Positions 1 to 7,181 are shown, counted from the stretch's first letter. The stretch is 9,990 nucleotides of DNA from Pseudomonadota bacterium (GCA_027625125.1 JAQBXG010000048.1:1-9990); one strand, 5' to 3'. A program made the numbers and translations. The notes: generated from the sequence alone by a model not told the origin.

Positions 1-1
1 G

Positions 2-70
2 CCGAAACCCTCGATCTTGACCCAAATCCGCACCGCCAGAATGGTTCTATTTGGTCAGAAGTTGCTCTAG
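2..70 (+). other. Edge segment converging on purH, possible 3' end of a gene
   Basis: The first 66 bases lie beyond the purH stop and are visibly less G+C-rich than the rest. A plus-strand frame is open from position 2 and ends at TAG 68-70, giving 22 residues (PKPSILTQIRTARMVLFGQK and two leucines). It would overlap the purH stop in CTAG. I do not recognise it. It could be the end of a convergent gene, a repeat, or chance. Confidence 0.2.
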
Positions 71-1644
71 TGGCGGAAGTGGCGCATGCCGGTGAACAGC
101 ATCGCCAAGCCGGCATCGTCGGCGGCGGCGATCACTTCGTCGTCGCGCACCGACCCGCCGGGCTGGATCACCGCCGTCGCCCCGGCCGCCACCGCCGCCA
201 CCAGGCCGTCGGCAAACGGGAAGAACGCATCGGACGCCAGCACCGAGCCGCGGGTGGCCGGCACGGCCGCACCCGCCGCGGCGGCCGCCGCCTGCACCTT
301 CAATGTGGCGATGCGCACCGAATCGAGGCGGCTCATCTGGCCCGCGCCGATGCCGGTGGTGGCGCCGTGTCTGGCGAACACGATGGCATTGGATTTGACG
401 TGCTTGCAGACTCGCCACGCAAACAACAGGTCGCGGTGTTCGTCATCGGTCGGCGGCCGCTTGCTGACCACCTTCAGGTCGGCGTCGGCGACCCGGCCCG
501 CGTCGCGCCCCTGGACCAGTAGCCCGCCGGCCAGAGAACGAAACATCCGCCCCGGCGCCGCCGGGTCGGGCAGTCCGCCGGCCAGCAGCACGCGCAGGTT
601 CTTTTTCGCCGCCAGCACCGCCCGCGCGTCGGCGTCGGCGTCCGGGGCGATGACGACCTCGGTGAAGACCTGGACAATCGCTTCGGCGGTGGCGCGGTCC
701 AGCACGCGATTGACGGCGACGATGCCGCCGAACGCGCTGACCGGATCGCACGCCAGCGCCCGCGCGTGGGCCTGGGCAAGGGAATCGGCGACCGCCGCCC
801 CGGACGGATTCGCATGCTTGATGATCGCCACCGCCGGTTCGTCGAACTCCGCCGCAAGCTCAAAGGCGGCGTCGGCGTCGGCGAGGTTATTGTAGCTGAG
901 TTCTTTGCCCTGAATCTGTGTCGCCGAGGCTACGCCGGGTCGCGAGTCTGCGGTGACGTACAGGGCCGCGTGCTGATGCGGGTTTTCGCCATAGCGCAAC
1001 GCCAGCGACCGTTCGCCGGTGATCGCAAAATGCGCCGGCATCGCGTCCGCGGCCTCGCGCGCCGCAAACCAGTTGCTGATCGCCGCGTCGTAGGCGGCGA
1101 TGCGCGCAAACGCCCGGGCCGCCAGCGACCGGCGCAGGTCATCGGGGACAGCGCCGCCGCCGGCGTCCATCGCCGCGACAACTGCGCCGTAGTCGGCCGG
1201 ATCGACAATGACGGTCACCGATTCGTGGTTTTTGGCCGCGGCGCGAATCATCGACGGGCCGCCGATGTCGATCTGTTCGATGCAGTCCGCGTCGGCGGCC
1301 CCCGATGCAACGGCAAGCTCGAACGGATACAGATTGACGACGACCAGATCGATGTTGTCGATGCCGTTCGCTGCGATGTCGGCGCGGTGGCCGGGGTCGC
1401 CGCGCACGGCGAGAATGCCGCCATACAGGCGCGGATGCAGGGTCTTGACGCGACCGCCGAGAATCTCGGGAAACCCGGTGTAATCCGCGACTTCGCGGAC
1501 CGCGACGCCGGCATCGGCCAGCGCCCGGGCGGAGCCGCCGGTCGAGATCAACTCGACGCCATGGCGCGCCAGCGCCTGTCCAAGAGCGACAAGGCCGGTC
1601 TTGTCGGAGACGGAAATCAGTGCGCGGGAAATCGCAGAGGGCAC
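67..1644 (-). CDS. purH: Bifunctional AICAR formyltransferase / IMP cyclohydrolase PurH
   Basis: PurH catalyses the last two steps of de novo purine synthesis in the cytosol: it formylates AICAR with 10-formyl-THF, then closes the ring to IMP. The 525-residue product has the usual family length. An N-terminal MGS-like cyclohydrolase domain (about 1-150) includes KTLHPRLYGG at 67-76. The transformylase domain follows, with RYGENPHQ near 217, YNNLADADAA near 251, the Lys-His pair K276-H277 in KHANPSG, KSNAIVFA near 417, GIGAGQMSR near 431 and ASDAFFPFADG near 470. It ends in the typical GMRHFRH. I chose a GTG start at 1644 because homologues begin just before the ALISVSDKTG motif. An in-frame ATG at 1704 would add 20 unconserved residues. 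No strong Shine-Dalgarno is visible. It is the last of three co-directional genes, 75 bases after the MBL-fold gene. TATAGG at 1680-1675 is a weak -10 candidate, so an own promoter is possible. Confidence 0.97.
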   Translation of the reverse strand: MPSAISRALISVSDKTGLVALGQALARHGVELISTGGSARALADAGVAVREVADYTGFPEILGGRVKTLHPRLYGGILAVRGDPGHRADIAANGIDNIDLVVVNLYPFELAVASGAADADCIEQIDIGGPSMIRAAAKNHESVTVIVDPADYGAVVAAMDAGGGAVPDDLRRSLAARAFARIAAYDAAISNWFAAREAADAMPAHFAITGERSLALRYGENPHQHAALYVTADSRPGVASATQIQGKELSYNNLADADAAFELAAEFDEPAVAIIKHANPSGAAVADSLAQAHARALACDPVSAFGGIVAVNRVLDRATAEAIVQVFTEVVIAPDADADARAVLAAKKNLRVLLAGGLPDPAAPGRMFRSLAGGLLVQGRDAGRVADADLKVVSKRPPTDDEHRDLLFAWRVCKHVKSNAIVFARHGATTGIGAGQMSRLDSVRIATLKVQAAAAAAGAAVPATRGSVLASDAFFPFADGLVAAVAAGATAVIQPGGSVRDDEVIAAADDAGLAMLFTGMRHFRH

Positions 1645-1719
1645 GGCAAGTCCAACTGGGGCGGCGGCGCGGTGCCTATAGCACGGTGCGGCCGTCGCCG
1701 CCACGCAGGCAGCGGCGGA

Positions 1720-2556
1720 TCAGGGACGCAGGATCATGCCCTCGCGGGCGACGATCGATCCGGGACGTTTCTGTTCGACCTCGTCGGCCACGCGGTCCAT
1801 GAAATCGTCGGTATGGTCGGGATCGTGATGAAACACGACAAAGGTTTTCGCACCCGCGGCGTCGCACAGGCGCACGCCCTCTTCCCAGGATGAATGGCCC
1901 CAGTCGGAACGCGCGGCGAATTCCTCATCGGTGTAGGTGGCGTCGTAGATTACCAGGTCGGCGCCGTCGATCAGCGCCAGAATGTTCTGGTCGGGCTGGC
2001 CCGGCGAATGCTGCGTGTCTGTCAGATAGCAGATCGACTTGCCGCTGTATTCGATGCGATATCCGGTGGCGTTGTCGGGATGGTTCAGCGCCGCGGTGCG
2101 AACCGTGACGTCCGGCATCGGATGCAACGATTCCCCTGCGTCGAAATCGTTGTATGCGATGTCGGCGGCGAAAATTTCCGGCGGAACCGGAAACAGCGGC
2201 GAGTACATCAACTCGGAGATGACGTAGCGCACCGTCAAATCCCTGGCCTTCAGATGCCCGGCCCACAAACGGAACTTGTTGCCCTTGATGAAGAACGGCA
2301 CAAAGAACGGCAGGCCGCAGACGTGATCGAAATGGGTGTGGGTCAGGTACAGGTCCATGTCCAGCGGCCCTTCGCGGACCAGTTCCTTGCCCAGATAGCG
2401 AAGTCCGGTACCGGCGTCGAACACCAGCGCCCGACCGCCGCAGCGGATTTCAAGACACGAGGTGTTGCCGCCATACCGCCTCGTTTCCGGCCCCGGCGTC
2501 GCAATGCTGCCGCGCACGCCCCAGAACCGGACGAAAAAGTCGCTGTCATCTGCCAA
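1720..2556 (-). CDS. Metallo-beta-lactamase-fold metallo-hydrolase
   Basis: This is a 278-residue, probably cytosolic, MBL-fold hydrolase with no signal peptide. It opens with the VRFWGVRGSIATPG signature at about 9-22. The HxHxDH metal site is H73-H75-D77-H78 (THTHFDH). Further likely ligands or active-site residues are H159, D180 (LTDTQH), H221 (WGHSS) and H243/H244 (FHHDP). The set looks intact, so the enzyme should be active. The subgroup contains cyclic-nucleotide phosphodiesterase-like and uncharacterised hydrolases, and the substrate cannot be read from sequence. TTG at 2556 is the start: the frame closes upstream at 2596-2598, and no ATG lies before the conserved N-terminal motif. The ribosome site is weak (GGGA about 10 bases upstream). 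It lies 89 bases downstream of the response regulator on the same strand and 75 bases before purH, so an operon is possible but unproven. Confidence 0.92.
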   Translation of the reverse strand: MADDSDFFVRFWGVRGSIATPGPETRRYGGNTSCLEIRCGGRALVFDAGTGLRYLGKELVREGPLDMDLYLTHTHFDHVCGLPFFVPFFIKGNKFRLWAGHLKARDLTVRYVISELMYSPLFPVPPEIFAADIAYNDFDAGESLHPMPDVTVRTAALNHPDNATGYRIEYSGKSICYLTDTQHSPGQPDQNILALIDGADLVIYDATYTDEEFAARSDWGHSSWEEGVRLCDAAGAKTFVVFHHDPDHTDDFMDRVADEVEQKRPGSIVAREGMILRP

Positions 2557-2579
2557 GGCGCAAATCCCGCAAGATTGGA

Positions 2580-2597
2580 GACCGGGAGAATCCGGTC
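2580..2597 (-). repeat. Small inverted repeat between regulator and MBL gene
   Basis: GACCGG (2580-2585) is complementary to CCGGTC (2592-2597) around a six-base spacer. The gap of 89 bases between the two minus-strand genes holds nothing else I can name. No T-tract follows on the minus strand, so it is not a convincing intrinsic terminator. The two genes may be cotranscribed through it. Confidence 0.3.
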
Positions 2598-2645
2598 ATT
2601 TTGCCCATTTCAGAGACAGCGGGAAAGGACTTCGGACCCGCGCCG

Positions 2646-3335
2646 TCACGGCGCCAGGCGATAGCCGCCGGGCTCGGTGACCAGGAGTTCCGCCGCCGAG
2701 GGATCGCGCTCCATTTTCTGGCGCAACCGATAGACGTGGGTCTCCAGCGTGTGGGTGATGACGCCGGAGTTGTAGCCCCAGACCTCGGACAGCAATGTTT
2801 CACGGTTCACGACGCGCGGCCCGGCCCGGTACAGATACTTCAGGATCGCGGTTTCCTTTTCGGTCAGTCGCACTTTCTCGCCGGAATCCGGGTCCACCAG
2901 CAGTTTGGAGCTGGGTCGACAGGAATAGCGGCCGATGGCGAAGACCGCGTCTTCGCTTTGTTCGTGCTGTCGCAGATGCGCCCGCAACCGGGCGACCAGC
3001 ACCCCAAGCTTGAACGGTTTGGTGACGTAATCGTTGGCGCCGGATTCGAGGCCGAGGATCGCATCGGCGTCGGTGTCCTGTGCGGTCAGCATCAGGATCG
3101 GCGCTTTCACTCCGGTCTTGCGCAAAAGGCGGCAGACTTCGCGCCCGTCCAGGTCCGGCAATCCGACGTCCAGCAGGATGGCGTCGAAATGCTGCGCCTT
3201 CGCGACCTCCAGCCCCCTGGCGCCGCTTTCGGCGGTCACCGTTTCGAACTCCTCGTGCATGTTCAGTTGTTCGGCGAGCGAATCCCGCAAGGCTTCGTCA
3301 TCGTCGATCAGCAAAACGGATTTGGGTGTGGGCAT
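2646..3335 (-). CDS. OmpR/PhoB-family response regulator transcription factor
   Basis: The 229-residue protein is a two-component DNA-binding regulator. The receiver domain (about 5-120) has the acidic pocket D11-D12-D13, phosphoacceptor D56 in LLDVGLPD, T84 in LMLTAQD and K106 in YVTKPF, so all canonical phosphotransfer residues are present. The C-terminal winged helix (about 135-229) carries LTEKETAILKYLYRAG, a WGYNSG turn, the recognition-helix stretch THTLETHVYRLRQKME and a terminal GGYRLAP. ATG at 3335 begins MPTPKSVLLIDDDEAL and is preferred. The frame runs open to 3551, but that extension looks unlike any receiver domain. No strong Shine-Dalgarno is visible. No sensor kinase lies in the window, so it is an orphan here. 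It is divergent from the uncharacterised gene at 3546 and precedes the MBL-fold gene on the same strand. Its targets are unknown. Confidence 0.95.
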   Translation of the reverse strand: MPTPKSVLLIDDDEALRDSLAEQLNMHEEFETVTAESGARGLEVAKAQHFDAILLDVGLPDLDGREVCRLLRKTGVKAPILMLTAQDTDADAILGLESGANDYVTKPFKLGVLVARLRAHLRQHEQSEDAVFAIGRYSCRPSSKLLVDPDSGEKVRLTEKETAILKYLYRAGPRVVNRETLLSEVWGYNSGVITHTLETHVYRLRQKMERDPSAAELLVTEPGGYRLAP

Positions 3336-3413
3336 GCCGGAATCAACAACGCGCGCGGCGCGGAACCAGTGGCGCAGCGCGAGAATGCTACAGATTCCCG
3401 AAGCGCACAACAC

Positions 3414-3429
3414 TGCCGCAAGGGCGGCA
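3414..3429. repeat. Interrupted palindrome in the regulator / hypothetical divergent gap
   Basis: TGCCGC (3414-3419) and GCGGCA (3424-3429) are perfect inverted arms around AAGG. The palindrome sits 79 bases upstream of the regulator start and 117 bases upstream of the divergent gene, where an operator could serve either. In G+C-rich DNA such short palindromes arise by chance, so a regulatory role is only a possibility. I see no strong -10/-35 pair in the rest of 3336-3545. TAGCAT on the minus strand at 3390-3385 is the best -10-like hexamer, but it has no matching -35. Confidence 0.25.
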
Positions 3430-3545
3430 AGATCTGCCTCGCCGACCCGTACGCGGGCGCGTGGGGCTTGGGGGGCCGCGCCGATTCGCCCGCTTCCGTC
3501 GCACCTGGCCACCCGGCGAGCTGGCGCGCCGTTTGCTTGTCTTCG

Positions 3546-4328
3546 ATGCAAATGGAATCGGTTTCGCGCACTCTGCTTCCGTCACCGCTCTCGGAGCCGC
3601 CGTCGGCCAGGGCGGACGCCGGCCCGGCTTTGGCAGCCGCGCCCGGCGCGTGGGGCGGTGACGGTTTTTCGTTCGGCGATCTGGTCGATATTGTCAATCC
3701 GTTGCAGCACATTCCGGTCGTGTCGTGGGCGTACCGCGCGATCACCGGAGACCAGATTGCGCCGGCGGCCAAGCTGGCGGGCGGAGGCTTGTTCGGTGGC
3801 CTTCCGGGGCTGGTCTTGGGGGTGGCGGATTCGGTGGTCACCGAAGCCACCGGCAGAAATCCTGGCGAAGTCGCGATGGCGTGGCTGGGGCGGAGCGGAG
3901 CGCCGGACGCCGGCGTGGAGCCGCCGCAGTCGCAGGTCGCAGCTTCGGACCAACCGCCAGCGCCGATCGCGAACGGCGATGCGACCATCGTTTCGCCGTC
4001 GGCCGATGCGTTGTTGATGGCGGCATTCGGCGGCGGCGGCGCGGTCGCCCCTGCGATGCTGCCCGGCGCGGTGGCGCTGCCCCAGGACCAGGCCGCGCTG
4101 TTGCTGGCATCGCTCGGGATTCCGGAATCCGCGCGACAGCAGACGCCTGCCGTGACGGAGGATCGACCGAATGCCGACGCGAATCCGCAGCCGCGGCCCG
4201 AACAGCGGACGGCAGAGTCGGCGGCGGTCGATGTGGCGCTGCCCGGCGACGGGCTGGCGCGCCTGAACTTTTTGACCGCCGCCGCCGCCGCCGGCAACGA
4301 CATCGGCGCGATGTTCGGCGTGCGTTAG
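3546..4328 (+). CDS. Conserved hypothetical protein, NPLQHIPVVS-type N-terminal domain
   Basis: The protein has 260 residues and no assigned function. Residues 41-114 look like a conserved domain: FSFGDLVDIVNPLQHIPVVS (41-60), then WAYRAITGDQI, then a Gly-rich hydrophobic stretch (about 75-98, containing GGGLFGGLPGLVLGVADSVV). I recall similar FGDLLDxINPLQHIPVVS proteins in other alphaproteobacteria, always hypothetical; this is from memory and not searched. Residues 115-235 are Ala/Pro/Gln-rich and probably disordered. The tail has a short conserved-looking motif, LARLNFLTAAAAAGNDIGAMFG (split here as LARLNFLTAAAA and GNDIGAMFG). No clear signal peptide is visible, and the Gly-rich segment could be membrane-associated. 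Start ATG 3546 is tentative: ATG 3552 is equally possible, and neither has a good ribosome site. The frame is open far upstream, but that part lies antisense to the regulator. It converges with yggS, overlapping by four bases. Confidence 0.8.
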   Translation: MQMESVSRTLLPSPLSEPPSARADAGPALAAAPGAWGGDGFSFGDLVDIVNPLQHIPVVSWAYRAITGDQIAPAAKLAGGGLFGGLPGLVLGVADSVVTEATGRNPGEVAMAWLGRSGAPDAGVEPPQSQVAASDQPPAPIANGDATIVSPSADALLMAAFGGGGAVAPAMLPGAVALPQDQAALLLASLGIPESARQQTPAVTEDRPNADANPQPRPEQRTAESAAVDVALPGDGLARLNFLTAAAAAGNDIGAMFGVR

Positions 4329-5023
4329 ATTGCGCCGGGCGAGGTTCGCGGTCCAAAAATCGCCGAACCGACTCGCACCTCGGTCGCGCCGAACGCGACC
4401 GCAATTTCAAAGTCGGCGCTCATGCCCATGCTGACCCGGGGCAAACCAAGCCGCAATGCCAGCTTGGCGAGCAACGCGAAATACGGCGACGGTTCGTCGT
4501 CCGCGGGCGGAATGCACATCAAGCCGGTGACCGGCAGCGCGAGATCGTCGCGGCACAGCGCCACGAACGATTCCAGGTCCACCCGCTGTACTCCGCCTTT
4601 CTGCGGTTCGTCCCCGAGGTTCACCTCGATGTAGCAGTCCGGGCGGCGGCCGCGGCGATCCATTGCCCGCGCCAGCGCATGGGCGAGCTTTGGCCGGTCG
4701 AGGGTTTGAATCACGTCGAACAGCGCCACCGCATTCGCGGCCTTGTTGCTTTGCAGTGATCCGACAAGATGCAGGACGGCATCCGGAAAACGTTCGCGCA
4801 ACGGCGGCCATTTTGATTCCGTTTCCTGGACCCGGTTTTCGCCAAATTGCCGATGACCCGCCGCGAGCGCGGCAACGATCCGGTCGGCCCCGTGCAACTT
4901 GGACACCGCGACCAGATTGATTTCGTCCGGCGAGCGCCCGGCATCGCGCGCCGCGGCGGCGATACGCGCGCGCACCTCGTCGAGGTTCGCCGCGACATCC
5001 GGGTCCGGAAGGTCCTCGGCCAT
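4325..5023 (-). CDS. yggS: YggS/PLPBP-family pyridoxal-phosphate homeostasis protein
   Basis: The 232-residue protein is a single-domain, alanine-racemase-like TIM barrel that binds PLP without a known catalytic reaction. The family maintains vitamin B6 and amino-acid (notably Val/Ile) homeostasis in the cytosol. Signatures in order are LVAVSK with the PLP lysine K42, FGENRVQE, HLVGSLQSNKA, the GLMCIPP motif, SMGMSADFEIAV and the phosphate-binding GSAIFGPR near the C-terminus. Length is normal for the family. Residues after the lysine (SKLHGADRI) differ from the more usual SKT(x)PA, which I regard as ordinary variation. ATG 5023 gives MAEDLPDPDV. The frame extends to 5200, but the extra residues are arginine-rich and antisense to the next gene. 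The ribosome site is weak. The gene is divergent from the ThiE-like gene and overlaps the stop of its convergent neighbour. Confidence 0.96.
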   Translation of the reverse strand: MAEDLPDPDVAANLDEVRARIAAAARDAGRSPDEINLVAVSKLHGADRIVAALAAGHRQFGENRVQETESKWPPLRERFPDAVLHLVGSLQSNKAANAVALFDVIQTLDRPKLAHALARAMDRRGRRPDCYIEVNLGDEPQKGGVQRVDLESFVALCRDDLALPVTGLMCIPPADDEPSPYFALLAKLALRLGLPRVSMGMSADFEIAVAFGATEVRVGSAIFGPRTSPGAI

Positions 5024-5103
5024 ATCGCCCAACGGTACCAGTTCCGGGTCCAAACGCGCCACCGCGCTTGCGCTGCCCCCGTTGGCACGGTCAAAGTCGA
5101 ACG

Positions 5104-5742
5104 ATGACCGCCGCCGTCGACCAACTGATCGCCGGCGCACGCCGGATGCACCGCCGCGCCGGATCGCCACGGACCGCAAGCGGCGCGATATTGCCGGCAT
5201 TGTTCGTGATGACCGACGATGTGCGGACGCCGGACCCGGGTCGTCTGGTCGCGCCGTTGGGTTCCGGGTGCGGATTCATTCTGCGCTGGCGGGACGACGC
5301 CGAACGACGAACGCTTGCGTCACAATTGGCGAATCGGTGCGCAGAGCAGGACGTGGAGTTCCTGATCGCCGGCGACGCCGAACTGGCGCAATCGCTGCAC
5401 GCCGGGCTGCACTTGTCCGAGCACGCGGCGGAACACTTCCAAAGACCAGAGTGGCTATCGCTGCTGACCGCCGCCGCGCATTCGCCGCAAGCGGTGGCGC
5501 GTGCCGCCGCCGCCGGCGCCGACGCGGCAATCGTATCGCCGGTGTTTTCGACACCGAGCCACCCCGGCGCTGCGACATTGGGCGCGGACGGGCTCCGGCA
5601 TATGGCCGCCCTGGCGCGGATTCCGGTGATTGCAATGGGCGGCATCTCCGCCGGCACCGTCGCCGCCATCGCCGACAGCGGCGCGGCCGGCGTGGCCGGG
5701 ACCGGTGCGTTCGCGGCGGTGGGCCGCGGAACGAAGCATTGA
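5104..5742 (+). CDS. ThiE/TenI-like thiamine phosphate synthase family protein
   Basis: The 212-residue TIM-barrel protein resembles the ThiE/TenI superfamily. It opens its barrel with PALFVMTDD (31-39), continues with GCGFILRWRDD (55-65) and IAGDAELAQSLHAGLHLSE (88-106), then has AAAGADAAIVSPVFSTPSHP (135-154) and a phosphate-binding C-terminus: IPVIAMGGI (173-181) and GAAGVAGTGAF (193-203). Canonical ThiE joins HMP-PP to the thiazole phosphate. Here several usual ThiE residues differ: RWR replaces RxK, IAGD replaces the Asn-Asp motif, HLSE replaces HLGQxD, and SxxPVFSTPSH lacks the Thr-Lys. It may therefore be a TenI-like tautomerase, a divergent ThiE or a paralogue of other function. Start ATG 5104 is preferred over the alternative at 5068. 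No strong ribosome site is visible. It is divergent from yggS and converges on the porin. Confidence 0.85.
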   Translation: MTAAVDQLIAGARRMHRRAGSPRTASGAILPALFVMTDDVRTPDPGRLVAPLGSGCGFILRWRDDAERRTLASQLANRCAEQDVEFLIAGDAELAQSLHAGLHLSEHAAEHFQRPEWLSLLTAAAHSPQAVARAAAAGADAAIVSPVFSTPSHPGAATLGADGLRHMAALARIPVIAMGGISAGTVAAIADSGAAGVAGTGAFAAVGRGTKH

Positions 5743-5757
5743 AGCAAACGGACCGCG

Positions 5758-5790
5758 CAAAGAAAAGGGGCGGGCCATTGGCCCGCCCCG
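5758..5790 (-). terminator. Rho-independent terminator of the porin gene
   Basis: A perfect 10-base-pair, all-G/C stem is formed by GGGGCGGGCC (5767-5776) and GGCCCGCCCC (5780-5789), with a three-base loop. On the minus strand the stem is followed by TTTTCTTT. It starts about 22 bases after the porin stop codon. The U-tract lies on that strand only, so it ends the porin transcript. For the plus-strand ThiE-like gene the hairpin lacks a U-tract, though an A-rich stretch precedes it. Confidence 0.9.
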
Positions 5791-5811
5791 ATCCAAACGG
5801 AAGTCAGCAGA

Positions 5812-7095
5812 CTAGAAGCTGACCTTGGTCGTCGCCAACAGGGCGTGTCCGGAACGACCGACGGTCGGACCAGACTGCGGCCCGGTGATGTCGTGTTGCT
5901 TGTACCGGAAGTTCTGGTACCCGACATCGAACTCAAGGCCACTGGCCACATCCCACTCGAACTTGATGTCGAGCGACTTGGCGTCGTTTTCGTCGGTAGC
6001 GACGTTGAGGTGGTCATCCCACTTCGACGTCTCGTAGCCGACCTTGATCGTCTTGTCGCCGGAAAGCTCGTAGGTCACGCCACCGTTGATCTGGGTGTAC
6101 TTGTCCTCGCCAGCCTTCACGTTCGGCGTACCGGCGGTCATCTCGTCGTTGGTCGTGCGACGCCAGGAGGCACCGACCGTCCACGGGCCGGTTTCGTATT
6201 GCACGAACACGCCGCTGGTGGTGGCGTCTTCGGTCGGATTGGTGTCTTCGGCGTCCTGGTTCCACTGGAGCAAGAAGCCGCCGACGTCAAAGCCGGCCAC
6301 CGAGACTTCACCACCCACGCGCCAGCGGTTGGCGTTCTCGATGTCGGTGTCGACCTGCGGGTCTTCCGCATTCGCGGTGGCGTACCCGACTTCAATCGTT
6401 CCGTCCGCGCCGCCCATTGTGAAGTCATACGACAAGCTGATGATCATCAGCTTGTCGATCGCGCCGGCGTCATTGTTGGTCGTGCTGCCGGTCGTGTTCT
6501 GGGCCGAAAGGTCCGGGACGTAGTCGATCGCAAGCGCAACACCGCCCATCGACGGTGCGACCCAGGTGAACTTGTTGTTTTCACCCGGGTTGCCGTTCTT
6601 GTCGCTGATGTCGTCGCCGACGCTGGAGGCCTTGTTGGTGCCGGTATCGGCGGTCAGCAGACCGACGCCCGAATAGGTTTCGGTGTCGCCCTTGGCTTGA
6701 TACGCGCCGACGGACTTGGCGCCCAGGTAGACCTTGCCGAAGCGGCCATCCACCCAGATCCAGTTCTGGTCGACGGTGTCGTTGCCGTTGCCGTCGACGC
6801 CGGCGCCGGCGATTTCGAGTTCGACTTCGAAGCCGAAGGTCAGCCCGGCGTCGTTGCCGGCCTCACCCATCACATGCATCTCGCCGTCGAGTTCGAAGTT
6901 GTGGTTGCGGCGCTTGTCGGCCGCCAGAGTGTCAGAAAGTTTCGGTTGCCTGCTCTGATACTCCAACTTGAAAGACATGTCGCCGCCCAGCGAGAGGTCG
7001 AGCTTGCTTGCAGTCATGGGCTCGCCCGCGAATGCCGGGCCGGCAATCATGCCGGCGGCCAGCAGCGCCGTTGAACCAATAAGAACCTTTTTCAT
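5812..7095 (-). CDS. Outer-membrane general porin
   Basis: The 427-residue precursor is a Gram-negative trimeric-type porin forming a water-filled beta-barrel for small hydrophilic solutes. A Sec signal peptide occupies 1-23 (MKKVLIGSTALLAAGMIAG followed by PAFA), with likely cleavage after AFA before GEP. The mature protein alternates short amphipathic strands with Gly/Asp/Asn-rich loops. The motif IWVDGRFGKVYLGAKSVGAY resembles the strand-turn region that precedes the eyelet in this family. It ends in TTKVSF, the terminal Phe being the outer-membrane assembly signal. ATG 7095 has a strong Shine-Dalgarno, GAGGAG at 7109-7104, eight bases upstream. The coding sequence looks less G+C-biased than its neighbours, consistent with an abundantly made protein. 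It is monocistronic, closed by the terminator at 5758-5790. The solute specificity cannot be predicted. Confidence 0.96.
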   Translation of the reverse strand: MKKVLIGSTALLAAGMIAGPAFAGEPMTASKLDLSLGGDMSFKLEYQSRQPKLSDTLAADKRRNHNFELDGEMHVMGEAGNDAGLTFGFEVELEIAGAGVDGNGNDTVDQNWIWVDGRFGKVYLGAKSVGAYQAKGDTETYSGVGLLTADTGTNKASSVGDDISDKNGNPGENNKFTWVAPSMGGVALAIDYVPDLSAQNTTGSTTNNDAGAIDKLMIISLSYDFTMGGADGTIEVGYATANAEDPQVDTDIENANRWRVGGEVSVAGFDVGGFLLQWNQDAEDTNPTEDATTSGVFVQYETGPWTVGASWRRTTNDEMTAGTPNVKAGEDKYTQINGGVTYELSGDKTIKVGYETSKWDDHLNVATDENDAKSLDIKFEWDVASGLEFDVGYQNFRYKQHDITGPQSGPTVGRSGHALLATTKVSF

Positions 7096-7103
7096 CCCCG
7101 CGT

Positions 7104-7109
7104 CTCCTC
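7104..7109 (-). promoter_or_regulatory. Strong Shine-Dalgarno of the porin
   Basis: GAGGAG on the minus strand lies eight bases before the porin ATG. It is the clearest ribosome site in the window and fixes the porin start; most other genes here have weak sites. Confidence 0.85.
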
Positions 7110-7147
7110 AGAATTTTCTAACTACGGAATTCCGCTCAGCAGCTGCT

Positions 7148-7170
7148 CTTTCCGCGGACTCCCGCGAAAG
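7148..7170 (-). repeat. Stem-loop in the porin leader
   Basis: CTTT-C-CGCGG (7148-7157) pairs with CCGCG-AAAG (7162-7170) around the loop ACTC, giving a nine-base-pair stem with one bulged base. On the minus strand it would fall in the 5' untranslated leader, near the 5' end if the promoter at 7182-7210 is right. Leader stem-loops are known to stabilise some porin mRNAs, such as ompA in enterobacteria; that role here is inference. A separate 10-base palindrome AGCAGCTGCT lies next to it at 7138-7147. Confidence 0.45.
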
Positions 7171-7181
7171 AACTGGCAGGA

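Noticed and set aside
766..1893. A 375-codon plus-strand open frame across purH and the MBL gene
   Set aside because: It spans two real minus-strand genes and their gap, and its sequence is arginine- and glycine-rich without motifs.
2580..2597. Terminator between the regulator and the MBL gene
   Set aside because: The six-base stem has no following U-tract on the minus strand.
2601..3545. N-terminal extension of the hypothetical gene back to 2601
   Set aside because: The frame is open only because of G+C bias; it covers the antisense strand of the response regulator, and conserved sequence starts after 3546.
3336..3551. Longer N-terminus of the response regulator
   Set aside because: The extra 72 residues do not resemble a receiver or membrane domain, and ATG 3335 sits exactly where receiver domains begin.
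3308..4303. A 331-codon minus-strand frame opposite the hypothetical gene
   Set aside because: It is low-complexity Ala/Pro/Ser sequence overlapping the regulator's start, with no motif; the plus-strand frame has the conserved domain.
5845..7074. A 409-codon plus-strand open frame antisense to the porin
   Set aside because: It mirrors the porin almost end to end with no family resemblance; the porin has signal peptide, Shine-Dalgarno and terminator on the other strand.
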